Shown piece by piece: positions 8,530-16,096 of a stretch of 56,180 nucleotides of DNA. A program made the translations under genes and the position numbers. The notes below the pieces were generated by a model. The model saw nothing but the letters and a program-made list of their open reading frames with translations. It made no database searches and was not told the DNA's origin. The number at the start of each line of letters is the position of its first letter. The first letter of the stretch is position 1. This DNA comes from Deltaproteobacteria bacterium (GTDB lineage: Bacteria; SAR324; NAC60-12). The stretch spans positions 5,160 through 61,339 of the forward strand of contig NYUB01000088.1 of the NCBI GenBank assembly GCA_002683785.1, written 5' to 3'.

Positions 8530-8754
8530 ATGCTGATACTGACAAGGAAGTCGGGTGAGAGCATCACGATTGGAGATGATGTCAAGATCACGGTCATCGA
8601 AGTCAAGGGCAAGCAAGTCCGGATTGGAATCGATGCACCAAGAAACTACATCATTCATCGTGAGGAAGTGTACATTCGTATTCAGGAAGAAAATAAACGA
8701 GCAGCAGAAAAAACCCCAGTCTCTTTGAAGGGATTCAAAGGTCTTTTCGGCTGA
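8530..8754 (+). CDS. csrA: Carbon storage / flagellin translation regulator CsrA
   Basis: A 74-residue RNA-binding protein that starts [20 protein letters not shown] and carries the second binding strand VRIGIDAP and IIHREEVY. These are the beta-1 and beta-5 strands with the conserved Arg residues that contact GGA motifs in mRNA leaders. The C-terminal tail ([20 protein letters not shown]) is longer than the 61-residue E. coli protein. It lies directly upstream of fliW, the arrangement in which FliW binds CsrA and flagellin in a partner switch controlling flagellin translation. No consensus Shine-Dalgarno sequence is present; the start may be masked by hairpin B. Confidence 0.95.
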   Translation: MLILTRKSGESITIGDDVKITVIEVKGKQVRIGIDAPRNYIIHREEVYIRIQEENKRAAEKTPVSLKGFKGLFG

Positions 8755-8816
8755 AATTTCAGGAATTGAAACCTTTAAGCACTGCTTAAAATCACAACAC
8801 CTTGTCGAGTAAAACC

Positions 8817-9308
8817 ATGCTGATTCAAACCACACGTTTTGGTGAAGTAGAAATCCAGGACCAGGACATTCTGACATTCCCCTCTGGAATGCTCGGCTTT
8901 TCTGCTGAACGACATTTCGTCATGATAGAAGACGAAATGGGATCCCCCTTTCAGTGGTTGCAATCGGTGGAAAGGCAGGATCTGGCCTTCGTCACCATCA
9001 ATCCTGAAACTGCCGTTTCTGGATTCAGTCTTGATATCACTGTGGACCACATGAATAAACTGGACACGGAAGAAGTTGAAGACTTGAACGTCCGGGTGAT
9101 CGTCACCATGGCTAAAAAGCTGGAGGATGTGACCATCAATCTGCAGGGGCCGTTGCTCTTGAATTTCAATAAAAAACTGGGATTGCAATTCGTGGTGGCA
9201 GATGGACGTTACAACACACGTCATCCCCTTTTTGGAGACCGTCTGAATCTCGGTGCAGTTCAGCAGACCGAAGAAAAAGATCAGCAGGAAATCGCTCAGG
9301 CAGGCTGA
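8817..9308 (+). CDS. fliW: Flagellar assembly factor FliW
   Basis: FliW antagonises CsrA by direct binding and is released when flagellin accumulates, coupling flagellin synthesis to assembly. The 163-residue product begins MLIQTTRFGEVEIQDQDILT and contains the family pattern FPSGMLGFSAERHFVMIED, PFQWLQSVERQDLAFVTINP, and NLQGPLLLN near the end. ATG 8817 is chosen over a TTG at 8802. It is separated from csrA by 62 bp and closes the flagellar block. The next 260 bp hold no gene and no convincing terminator. Confidence 0.93.
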   Translation: MLIQTTRFGEVEIQDQDILTFPSGMLGFSAERHFVMIEDEMGSPFQWLQSVERQDLAFVTINPETAVSGFSLDITVDHMNKLDTEEVEDLNVRVIVTMAKKLEDVTINLQGPLLLNFNKKLGLQFVVADGRYNTRHPLFGDRLNLGAVQQTEEKDQQEIAQAG

Positions 9309-9570
9309 AGCAGTGTTTAGGGTGGGTTTCTGAACAGCCCTTTACAGTCATCATCGTGATCCCTGATAGCCCAAAGCCACTGGGCATTATTCAAAAATAT
9401 TCCTGGTTCGGGGCCTTCCCATTACCATCCAAATTCCACCCTTTAACGGTTCTTTTTGATTCTCATTCGAGAAAAACTTTCATCAGGGATTTTTCCCGTG
9501 ATATCTTGGGTTTTCTCAGCCGTGTTTTTTAAGTCATTCAACGAATTATTTTCAAATAGACAACGGTTTT

Positions 9571-10257
9571 TTGGAAACTGAAGAGCCACTCCTTAATGTT
9601 TCGGATGTCAGGGCAATTCTCGAAGCCCGAGGATTGTCTGTGGCTGAAGGATCCTGGGAAAAAATGGAAAACTGGGTGGAAATCCTGGAAGTCCTGAATC
9701 GTCGTGTCAATTTGGTTTCACGACAGGAAATTCCAAGAATCTGGAGCAGACACCTGCTTCCCTGCCTGTCTCTGTTGAAATTGCGTGATATTCCAAATGG
9801 AATCGAATTCTGTGATTTTGGAAGTGGTGGAGGTTTCCCGGGGATTCCCCTGGCCATCTGTCGGCCAGACCTGCGGATGGTTCTGCTTGATGCACGGCGA
9901 AGGAAGTGCGATGCACTTGAAGAAATGACTGAAGCTCTTGGCCTGGAGAATGTCGAGGTGGTATGGGGGCGTGGCGAGGAACTTGGAAAAACAAAAGCCT
10001 GGCGGAGACGATTTTCTGCCATCAGTGCCAGAGCGGTTGCATCCCTGGAACGGATTGAAGCATGGACTCGGGAAATACGTCAAGCTGATGCAGAAATCCA
10101 TATTTTTAAAGGAGGCGACCTGGAGGAGGAATACAAAGCACTCAAAAAAAACCGGCCAGACGCCAGGTTGAACCAGACCCTCCTGGATTTTGACGAATTT
10201 CCCTTTTTAAGAGAAAACCAAAAATACCTCATCACTTTGACTTTCCCATCCAAATAA
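9571..10257 (+). CDS. rsmG: 16S rRNA (guanine-527-N7) methyltransferase RsmG
   Basis: RsmG (GidB) methylates G527 of 16S rRNA using S-adenosylmethionine. The SAM-binding motif DFGSGGGFPGIPLAI is near residue 85, preceded by NRRVNLVS and followed by LLDARRRKCDALEEMTEALG, all characteristic of the family. The 228-residue length is normal. The start is uncertain: TTG 9571 has no ribosome site, while the first in-frame ATG (9664) would cut into the conserved N-terminal helix, so TTG 9571 is kept. No mnmG or parAB neighbours are present; xth follows after 7 bp. Confidence 0.88.
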   Translation: METEEPLLNVSDVRAILEARGLSVAEGSWEKMENWVEILEVLNRRVNLVSRQEIPRIWSRHLLPCLSLLKLRDIPNGIEFCDFGSGGGFPGIPLAICRPDLRMVLLDARRRKCDALEEMTEALGLENVEVVWGRGEELGKTKAWRRRFSAISARAVASLERIEAWTREIRQADAEIHIFKGGDLEEEYKALKKNRPDARLNQTLLDFDEFPFLRENQKYLITLTFPSK

Positions 10258-10264
10258 AAAAATC

Positions 10265-11038
10265 ATGAAGATCATTTCTGTCAATCTCAATGGCATCCGC
10301 TCCGCCTGGAAAAAAGGCTTCCTTGAATGGCTGTCTAAAGAAGAAGCAGACATCACCTGTCTCCAGGAAATAAGAATTCAGGAGGATCAGTTGACCGATG
10401 AGATGCTGAACCCTGCAGGTTTGAACAGCCATTACCGCTATGCCCTGAAAAAGGGCTATGCCGGAGTAGGGGTCTTTTCCCAAAAAAAACCGGACAGTGT
10501 GATCAGGGAATTCGGCCGGCCTGAAATCGATGACGAGGGACGGTTCTTACAGGCTGATTTCGGCAAGCTGAGCATTGTTTCCCTTTACCTTCCTTCAGGC
10601 AGTAGTGGAGATGTACGTCAACAGTTCAAATACGGTGTGATGGGTTTTTTTGAAAAGTGGCTTGAGGAGCGCCGACAAGATGGAAGGGAATACATCATTT
10701 GCGGAGACTGGAACATTGCCCATAAACAAATCGACATCAAAAACTGGAGAGGCAACCAGAAAAATTCAGGGTTTCTTCCTGAAGAACGTCAATGGATGAC
10801 GAAGGTTTTTGATGATTTGGGTTATGTTGACGTGTTCCGTAAGCTCAACAGCGAAGAGGAACAATATACTTGGTGGTCTAACCGAGGGCAGGCCTGGGCC
10901 AAGAATGTGGGGTGGCGTATCGATTACCAGGTGGCTTCTCCTGGTATTGCCAGCAAAGCCCATAGTACCTCAATCTTCAAGAATCAGCGTTTTTCGGATC
11001 ATGCTCCACTGATTGTGGAGTACAATGAAGAGATTTAA
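10265..11038 (+). CDS. xth: Exodeoxyribonuclease III / AP endonuclease
   Basis: A 257-residue member of the exonuclease III family, cutting DNA at abasic sites in base-excision repair. The catalytic landmarks are all present: NLNGIRSA at the N-terminus, the metal-binding Glu in LQEIRIQ (near residue 36), CGDWNIAH with Asp and Asn (near 155), WRIDYQVAS, and the terminal SDHAPLIVEY with the catalytic Asp-His. It starts 7 bp after rsmG and is probably co-transcribed with it. The gene end converges on the selenoprotein gene, 42 bp away. Confidence 0.95.
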   Translation: MKIISVNLNGIRSAWKKGFLEWLSKEEADITCLQEIRIQEDQLTDEMLNPAGLNSHYRYALKKGYAGVGVFSQKKPDSVIREFGRPEIDDEGRFLQADFGKLSIVSLYLPSGSSGDVRQQFKYGVMGFFEKWLEERRQDGREYIICGDWNIAHKQIDIKNWRGNQKNSGFLPEERQWMTKVFDDLGYVDVFRKLNSEEEQYTWWSNRGQAWAKNVGWRIDYQVASPGIASKAHSTSIFKNQRFSDHAPLIVEYNEEI

Positions 11039-11080
11039 AACTTTTCTTGCAGAGGAGATGGCAATACCAATTGAAATCCC

Positions 11081-11572
11081 CTATCCCCCGAGTTTAAAGA
11101 CACGGGTGAAGACTTTTCGCAGAAAATCCGCATCCTGAACCCCCGTCAGTTTGTGAATCCGGGACCCGTCAGGTTTGAAAAAAAGGAGGGTTACCTTATC
11201 ACTGTTGTTCATTTCTGCAAAGATCCTTCCCTCCTGGGTCGCGAGATTTGCCACCAAAAAAGTGACTCTGTCTTTGAATTCGGTTTCGAGCGAGTTGACC
11301 ACCCGCTTCAGTTCACGACAGGAGCCTCAGCCAGGGTCATGGATTTGAACCACAACGTTTGTTCCCTGACCAATCAATGAAAGGTCATGATTCTCACTGG
11401 AGCTTTCCCAGAAGAGCCAAACTGCAATGACCAAAACCAGGATGCTGGTGATGGTACTGAGCCAGCGAACCTGTTCTCTTCTGCGGATTTTCACACTTTT
11501 TTTTCTTTGATCTTTTGATGTTTTGCTCATCCGAATCCTCTTATTTAGTTCATCCATTAAAGCATGAAGCAT
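11081..11572 (-). CDS. Membrane-anchored thioredoxin-like selenoprotein (UxxC; TGA = Sec)
   Basis: Reading TGA at 11327-11329 as selenocysteine joins two frames into one 163-residue protein with Sec at residue 82. The order is a charged N-terminus, one membrane segment (WLSTITSILVLVIAVWLFW, about residues 37-55), strand VVVQIHDPG, then U-G-S-C, helix RELKRVVNSLETEFKD, a long strand and a thioredoxin-like end. Sec therefore takes the first position of a CxxC redox motif. A SECIS-like hairpin follows the TGA. ATG 11572 is used; TTG 11584 is a possible upstream start. Substrate and partner are unknown. Anchoring implies a periplasmic or membrane-facing redox role, which is inference. Confidence 0.82.
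11289..11307 (-). promoter_or_regulatory. Candidate bacterial SECIS element (thioredoxin-like selenoprotein)
   Basis: On the minus strand a 7-bp stem AGCGGGT/ACTCGCT encloses the loop GGTCA, starting 20 nt after the TGA. The loop closely resembles the GGUCU apical loop of the E. coli fdhF SECIS, and the TGA-to-loop distance (27 nt) is within the range used by SelB. It lies inside the coding region, as expected for bacterial Sec insertion. Confidence 0.75.
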
Positions 11573-11672
11573 TTCATGATTCAAATCCTCACCTTGAGGT
11601 TCTCCCTTGAAGCGGCCCTTTGGAAAAAATATCTGGGTTGGATGATGTGAAACTTCCTGTTAGATTAATCCC

Positions 11673-12137
11673 ATGAAAGAAGAAAATCCTCAGACTGATT
11701 TGAATGAAATCAATACAGAATTCAGAACCATCGACGGTTGGCCAACCTGGTTGGAAATCCGCAGGGGGGTACTGGTGCTTTTGCTGGTGTTGGCTCCCGC
11801 AGTCATTCTGAGTACAAATCTTCCTAGCTGGATTCAAAGCTATCATATCACCGGAGAAGCTCTCTGGGGCCTGAAGCGTAAAGGAATGCCGGATGAAGTG
11901 ATTCAACCGATGCTCAAGATGAGAGGTCCTACCTATTTCTTTAAAAGCAGTCTACTTGAAGAAGTTGAAAAAAACATTCCACCCGAGTTTTTCAAAAAGT
12001 ATCATAAAAATATCAAACACTCATTGACTGCTATTCCCGTAGAAAATTCACGATACTTCTTCCTTCCCGTCCTGATCCTCTTCTATGGGGTCGTCTGGTG
12101 GTTCATCCGGCCCTATGAATCCAGGGGGTGGTTCTAA
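11673..12137 (+). CDS. Two-pass membrane protein of unknown function
   Basis: A 154-residue protein with hydrophobic segments at about residues 31-50 (VLVLLLVLAPAVILSTNLPS) and 129-146 (YFFLPVLILFYGVVWWFI), separated by a polar region of about 80 residues. The topology suggests both ends in the cytoplasm and a periplasmic loop. No family is recognised. Its last 90 nt overlap the 3' end of scpB on the opposite strand, an unusually long convergent overlap. It runs divergently from the selenoprotein gene, and the two share a 100-bp gap, which could hold a two-way promoter. Confidence 0.55.
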   Translation: MKEENPQTDLNEINTEFRTIDGWPTWLEIRRGVLVLLLVLAPAVILSTNLPSWIQSYHITGEALWGLKRKGMPDEVIQPMLKMRGPTYFFKSSLLEEVEKNIPPEFFKKYHKNIKHSLTAIPVENSRYFFLPVLILFYGVVWWFIRPYESRGWF

Positions 12138-12725
12138 TCCAGGAATTTCAGGGCCGTCCTGGTCTTCTTCAAGTGGAATTTCCAACTGTTCTGATGCGGA
12201 TTCTTCCTTTTCCAGTTCTGCAAGAGCAGGCAGATGTTTCAGATGGGTTAATCCAAAGATTTCCAGAAAATACTTGGTTGTCCCAAAAAGGCTTGGGCGT
12301 CCGGGAACCATTTCCCTTCCGACGATCCGGATCAGTTTCTGTTGGATGAGACGTCGAACCGTGTGGGAAGAATCAACTCCACGGATGAACTCGATGCCAG
12401 CCCGAGTCACAGGTTGTTTATAGGCAATGATGGACAGAGTTTCCATGGTCGCCATTGAAAGCTTGATGGTCTTGACGGTTTCCAGCTTTTGAACCCACCT
12501 GCCATATTCCGTCATCGTTCTCATTTGAAATCCGTCTCCTACGGCTTCGATGCGGAATACCCGTCCAGTTTTTTCAAATTCCTTGTTCAGTTTTTTGATG
12601 GCCTCCCGGATATCCTTGCTGGAAAAACGATCTCCACTCAATTCAACGATTTTCCTGGGCGGAAGAGGTTTTGGAGTGGTGAAGAGGATCGTCTCGACGG
12701 CCTGAAGTAGTTCTTTATCGCTCAT
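12048..12725 (-). CDS. scpB: Segregation and condensation protein B (ScpB)
   Basis: ScpB is a subunit of the SMC-ScpAB condensin complex. The 225-residue product has the tandem winged-helix pattern: LLQAVETILFTTPKPLPPRK, IREAIKKLNKEFEKTGRVFR, then the hallmark TIKLSMATMETLSIIAYKQP, VTRAGIEFIRGVDS, and GRPSLFGTTKYFLEIFGL. The last 45 residues are an acidic, Pro-rich tail, encoded in the overlap with the membrane-protein gene on the other strand. No scpA is adjacent. Confidence 0.93.
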   Translation of the reverse strand: MSDKELLQAVETILFTTPKPLPPRKIVELSGDRFSSKDIREAIKKLNKEFEKTGRVFRIEAVGDGFQMRTMTEYGRWVQKLETVKTIKLSMATMETLSIIAYKQPVTRAGIEFIRGVDSSHTVRRLIQQKLIRIVGREMVPGRPSLFGTTKYFLEIFGLTHLKHLPALAELEKEESASEQLEIPLEEDQDGPEIPGLEPPPGFIGPDEPPDDPIEEDQDGKEEVS

Positions 12726-13002
12726 GGAAATATATCAAATCCGAAAACAAATGCAGGTTGCCGCAAACTAACCCGACCTGGAGGATTAATAAAGCCCTTT
12801 GTCCATGTTCCAACATGGAAAACCTGAACTTTTCCAAGACCAGCATCAGTAAAGATCTGGTGAAATGGATCAAGCTGACTTAAGATGTTGGGTTTTAAAA
12901 GAGAAAAATCTATGATTTTTCAATGTTCTTCAGGTTTGCATCCTGTTGAAGTTTAAATTTTGGATCTTCATTCTGAGCAGGAAAACCAGAAACTTTCTTA
13001 GC

Positions 13003-14220
13003 ATGCAAAGATCATTCATGAGGGATCAGGCAGAGAAGACGGACACCAGGATCGTTCATGCAGGCAGGGATTCTGATGCTTATGGAGGCGGTGTTAATCC
13101 ACCGGTTCATCATCTGTCTACGGTCATTTATCCAAGTGTCGAAAAACTGGTAACACGTTATGACAACATCACTCCGGATTCTCGGGTGATGACGTATGGA
13201 ACGAAAGGATCTCCGACCAGTTTTGCCCTTGAAGATGCGGTTGCGGAACTCGAAGGAGGCTTCCGAAGTATTTCCTTTCATTCTGGCCTGGCAGCTGTGG
13301 CAGGGGCTCTGATGGCATTTCTCAAAGCTGGCGACCATCTTCTGATGACCGACAGTGTCTATTTCCCCACCCGGGAGTTCTGTGATTCGATTCTCAAACG
13401 TTTTGGTGTAGAAATAACCTATTACCCTCCCTGTATAGGTTCGGACATTGAAAACATGATCCGGAAAAACACCAGGGTCATCTACACCGAATCACCGGGG
13501 TCACACACCTTTGAAGTGCAGGACATACCAGCCATTTCCAAGGTTGCACATCTGCATCAGATAAAGTTGTTGATGGACAACACCTGGGCTTCACCGGTTT
13601 TTTTCAAACCTTTTGCACATGGAGTGGATGTCTCCATCCAGGCGGCCACCAAATACATCAATGGCCATTCTGATGTCATGCTGGGTCTGGTCACTACCAC
13701 CCGTGAAGACTGGGAACAACTCCGGAATTGTACCTGGCAACTGGGCCAGTGCAGTGGGCCGGATGATCTGTATCTGACTCAACGCGGGCTTCGCACTTTG
13801 GGTGTTCGCATGAAGCAACATCAAAACAACGGGCTCCAGGTGGCCGAATGGCTCAAAAGTCGTCCGGAAGTAAGGAAGGTGCTTCATCCTGCACTTCCCG
13901 ATGACCCGGGGCATGCGCTTTGGAAACGTGATTTTCACGGGGCCGGCGGGCTTTTCGGGATTGAACTTGAACCCTTTGCCCCATCTATGGTGCAGGCCAT
14001 GCTGAATCGTCTTAAACTCTTCGGAATGGGATTTTCCTGGGGGGGCTACGAAAGCCTTATCGTACCATCGGATGTACAAAAAGACCGCCTTTCCGGAAGT
14101 TGGCATTTTGAAGGTCCTCTCTTGCGTTTGAGTGTTGGACTCGAAGATCCGGAAGATTTGATTCAGGACCTGGAACAGGGATTGTGTGAACTTGCCCCTC
14201 AAGCGGGTTCACCTTCCTAA
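13003..14220 (+). CDS. metC: PLP-dependent cystathionine beta-lyase-type enzyme (MetC family)
   Basis: A trans-sulfuration family enzyme of about 405 residues. Family landmarks are DTRIVHAGRD at the N-terminus, YGTKGSPTSFALEDAVAELE, the substrate/PLP segment LMDNTWASPVFFKP, the Schiff-base lysine in AATKYINGHSDVMLG, and the C-terminal RLSVGLEDPEDLIQDLEQGL. The SGLAAVAGAL and WGGYESLIVP segments favour cystathionine beta-lyase over gamma-synthase, giving homocysteine, pyruvate and ammonia. Start choice is unsure: ATG 13003 or 13018, neither with a good ribosome site. It stands alone between scpB (divergent) and the receiver-kinase gene. Confidence 0.85.
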   Translation: MQRSFMRDQAEKTDTRIVHAGRDSDAYGGGVNPPVHHLSTVIYPSVEKLVTRYDNITPDSRVMTYGTKGSPTSFALEDAVAELEGGFRSISFHSGLAAVAGALMAFLKAGDHLLMTDSVYFPTREFCDSILKRFGVEITYYPPCIGSDIENMIRKNTRVIYTESPGSHTFEVQDIPAISKVAHLHQIKLLMDNTWASPVFFKPFAHGVDVSIQAATKYINGHSDVMLGLVTTTREDWEQLRNCTWQLGQCSGPDDLYLTQRGLRTLGVRMKQHQNNGLQVAEWLKSRPEVRKVLHPALPDDPGHALWKRDFHGAGGLFGIELEPFAPSMVQAMLNRLKLFGMGFSWGGYESLIVPSDVQKDRLSGSWHFEGPLLRLSVGLEDPEDLIQDLEQGLCELAPQAGSPS

Positions 14221-14265
14221 CTGTATAGATCAGTCCCTAAAACTCGGGGATGGACGGAGGAAAAC

Positions 14266-15246
14266 TTGAAAAACAAGAATACAGATCCTTCTGAAAAAAT
14301 GGAAATCCTGATTGCGGAGGAAAACCAGGAAGCTTGTTCTGCATTGGCAGAAGTTCTGAAAAGCTGCGGACATCTGTTGAAGGTGGCACAGGACGGAGAA
14401 GAAGCACTGACTGTTTTCAGAGAGACACGTCCTGATCTGCTCTTCAGCGGGTTGACACTCCCGAAACTTGGAGGGATGGAACTTTTGAGGGAAGTGCAGT
14501 CTGATCCACGGGAAATGCTTTTTGTGATGATTTGTCCGATGAGTGATCCTGAAAAGATTCAGCAGGCTCTAAAAAAGGGGGCAGCAGATTTCTTGACCAG
14601 GCCGATTCAGGAACGGGAAGTGTTGCGTACCCTCGACCGGCTTCAAAGTTTAAAGAAAGGATTTGTCTCCTGTCCCTTAGATTCGAGCGATCCGTCGAAT
14701 TCTGAATCGGTCGATTTTTCGATTCATCCCACAGACCCGAAGGCAGGACTGGTCGAGGAATCTAAAACTCTGGAAATCAAAAATGACTTCGAAAGTGTCC
14801 ATTCCCTTGTCAACTACCTGAACCAGGATCTGATGAGATACGGATTGGTGGAAGATGAGGAACTACTAACGATCAATACCCTGCTGGCAGAGGCACTGGA
14901 AAATGCAATTTTTCACGGCAACCTTGAACTGCCGAAAGAGTTGCGTTTGGAAAACCCTCAACTGTTTTACGAGACCGCAAAACAGAAATCAGGAATGGAG
15001 CCGTATCAAAACCGACGTGTTCTGATTCAGCATGCAATCAGTCGGAATTCTTTCAAATACATCATTCGAGATGAAGGCAAGGGTTTTGAACATACTGAAA
15101 TTCCTGACCCCACGGATCCCCAGAATCTTTTCCAGCTTCAAGGTCGGGGACTGCTGATGATTTCCCTTTTTATGGATGAAATGTTCTGGAATGAACGGGG
15201 TAATGAAATCACCATGATCCGTTACAAGAAACGAAAAAGCTGTTGA
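14266..15246 (+). CDS. Degenerate response-regulator receiver fused to anti-sigma-type histidine-kinase ATPase
   Basis: Residues 12-125 form a CheY-like receiver (MEILIAEENQEACSALAEVL), and residues 175-320 an RsbW/HATPase_c_2-type domain with N-box LAEALENAIFHGN and G1-type DEGKGFEHTEI. In the receiver the phosphorylated Asp is missing: the motif reads PDLLFSGLTLPKLGG, with Gly where the DLxxP aspartate should be, and the conserved Lys is Arg (LTRPI). It is thus a pseudo-receiver. Fusions like this usually act as partner-switch anti-sigma kinases. TTG 14266 is preceded by GGAGG at ideal distance. The stop overlaps the next ATG candidate. Confidence 0.75.
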   Translation: MKNKNTDPSEKMEILIAEENQEACSALAEVLKSCGHLLKVAQDGEEALTVFRETRPDLLFSGLTLPKLGGMELLREVQSDPREMLFVMICPMSDPEKIQQALKKGAADFLTRPIQEREVLRTLDRLQSLKKGFVSCPLDSSDPSNSESVDFSIHPTDPKAGLVEESKTLEIKNDFESVHSLVNYLNQDLMRYGLVEDEELLTINTLLAEALENAIFHGNLELPKELRLENPQLFYETAKQKSGMEPYQNRRVLIQHAISRNSFKYIIRDEGKGFEHTEIPDPTDPQNLFQLQGRGLLMISLFMDEMFWNERGNEITMIRYKKRKSC

Positions 15247-15302
15247 TGAAAATAAATCTTTTCTTCCTTGAAGCAAATCCTTTTCCCAGCATCCAAAGGG
15301 CC

Positions 15303-16046
15303 ATGTTCTTTCGACTCATTGTCGGGGTGTTTTTCCCCTTCTTCCTTCAGAGTTGCGGTGATGAGGCCAAGAAGATCAGAGTTCCTGCAGTGGAACTTTA
15401 TCATGAGGCTTTTGTGGCCTACGAGGACGAATATTATCAGGAAGCTGAAAAGAAATTTCAGGTCCTTGTCGAAGAGCATCCGAACACTCAACTTGCCACC
15501 CTGGCTTACCTCAAAATGGGGGATCTCAACTTTAAGCGCAGCAAATGGGAAGATGCGGAGGTCAACTATCGGATGTTTCTAACACTCAATCCACAAAGCC
15601 ATCTGACTCCTTATGTCTTAAACCGGCTCATCGGACTTAATTTTGAAAAAAATTATTATGGTATTTTTTTCCCTTCACGGAATTTCGACCGTAATATGGA
15701 ACCGAACCGGATTATTTTGAAGGAGTACCGTCGGTTTTATCTGCTTTATCCCCAAAGTCCTTACCTTGAAGAAATCCGGGAATACCAGCATAAAGCACGG
15801 GCAGAACTCGCTGAACATGAATTTCTTGTAGGAAATTTCTATTTCCGTGGAAAACTCTTCACATCGGCAGCAGAACGCTACCTTTATCTGCTCCAGCATT
15901 ACCCTGAATTTCCAAGAACGGAGGAAGTCGCACGGAAGCTGATTGAGGCCTACCGGCTCAATGGAGAGCCTATATTGGCTCAAGAAATGGAGGAAGTTTT
16001 GTCATCTTTCCTGGAAAGGCAATCATCAGCCTCTGGAAAATCATGA
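15303..16046 (+). CDS. bamD: BamD-like outer-membrane assembly lipoprotein
   Basis: BamD is the essential TPR lipoprotein of the BAM complex that inserts outer-membrane beta-barrels. From ATG 15303 the protein begins with a lipoprotein signal peptide (MFFRLIVGVFFPFFLQSC) with lipobox LQSC, followed by TPR-like helices (YHEAFVAYEDEYYQEAEKKF, YLKMGDLNFKRSKWEDAEVN, YYLLYP-type repeats near PNRIILKEYRRFYLLYPQSP). Length is 247 residues, normal for the family. An in-frame ATG at 15246, overlapping the preceding stop, would give an over-long signal. It could instead be a generic TPR lipoprotein; the arrangement with a CpoB-like neighbour supports an envelope role. Confidence 0.75.
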   Translation: MFFRLIVGVFFPFFLQSCGDEAKKIRVPAVELYHEAFVAYEDEYYQEAEKKFQVLVEEHPNTQLATLAYLKMGDLNFKRSKWEDAEVNYRMFLTLNPQSHLTPYVLNRLIGLNFEKNYYGIFFPSRNFDRNMEPNRIILKEYRRFYLLYPQSPYLEEIREYQHKARAELAEHEFLVGNFYFRGKLFTSAAERYLYLLQHYPEFPRTEEVARKLIEAYRLNGEPILAQEMEEVLSSFLERQSSASGKS

Positions 16047-16096
16047 TTTTCCGGATGCACGGATCAAGGGAGGTTTTTTTGACTGAAGAACAGGAC

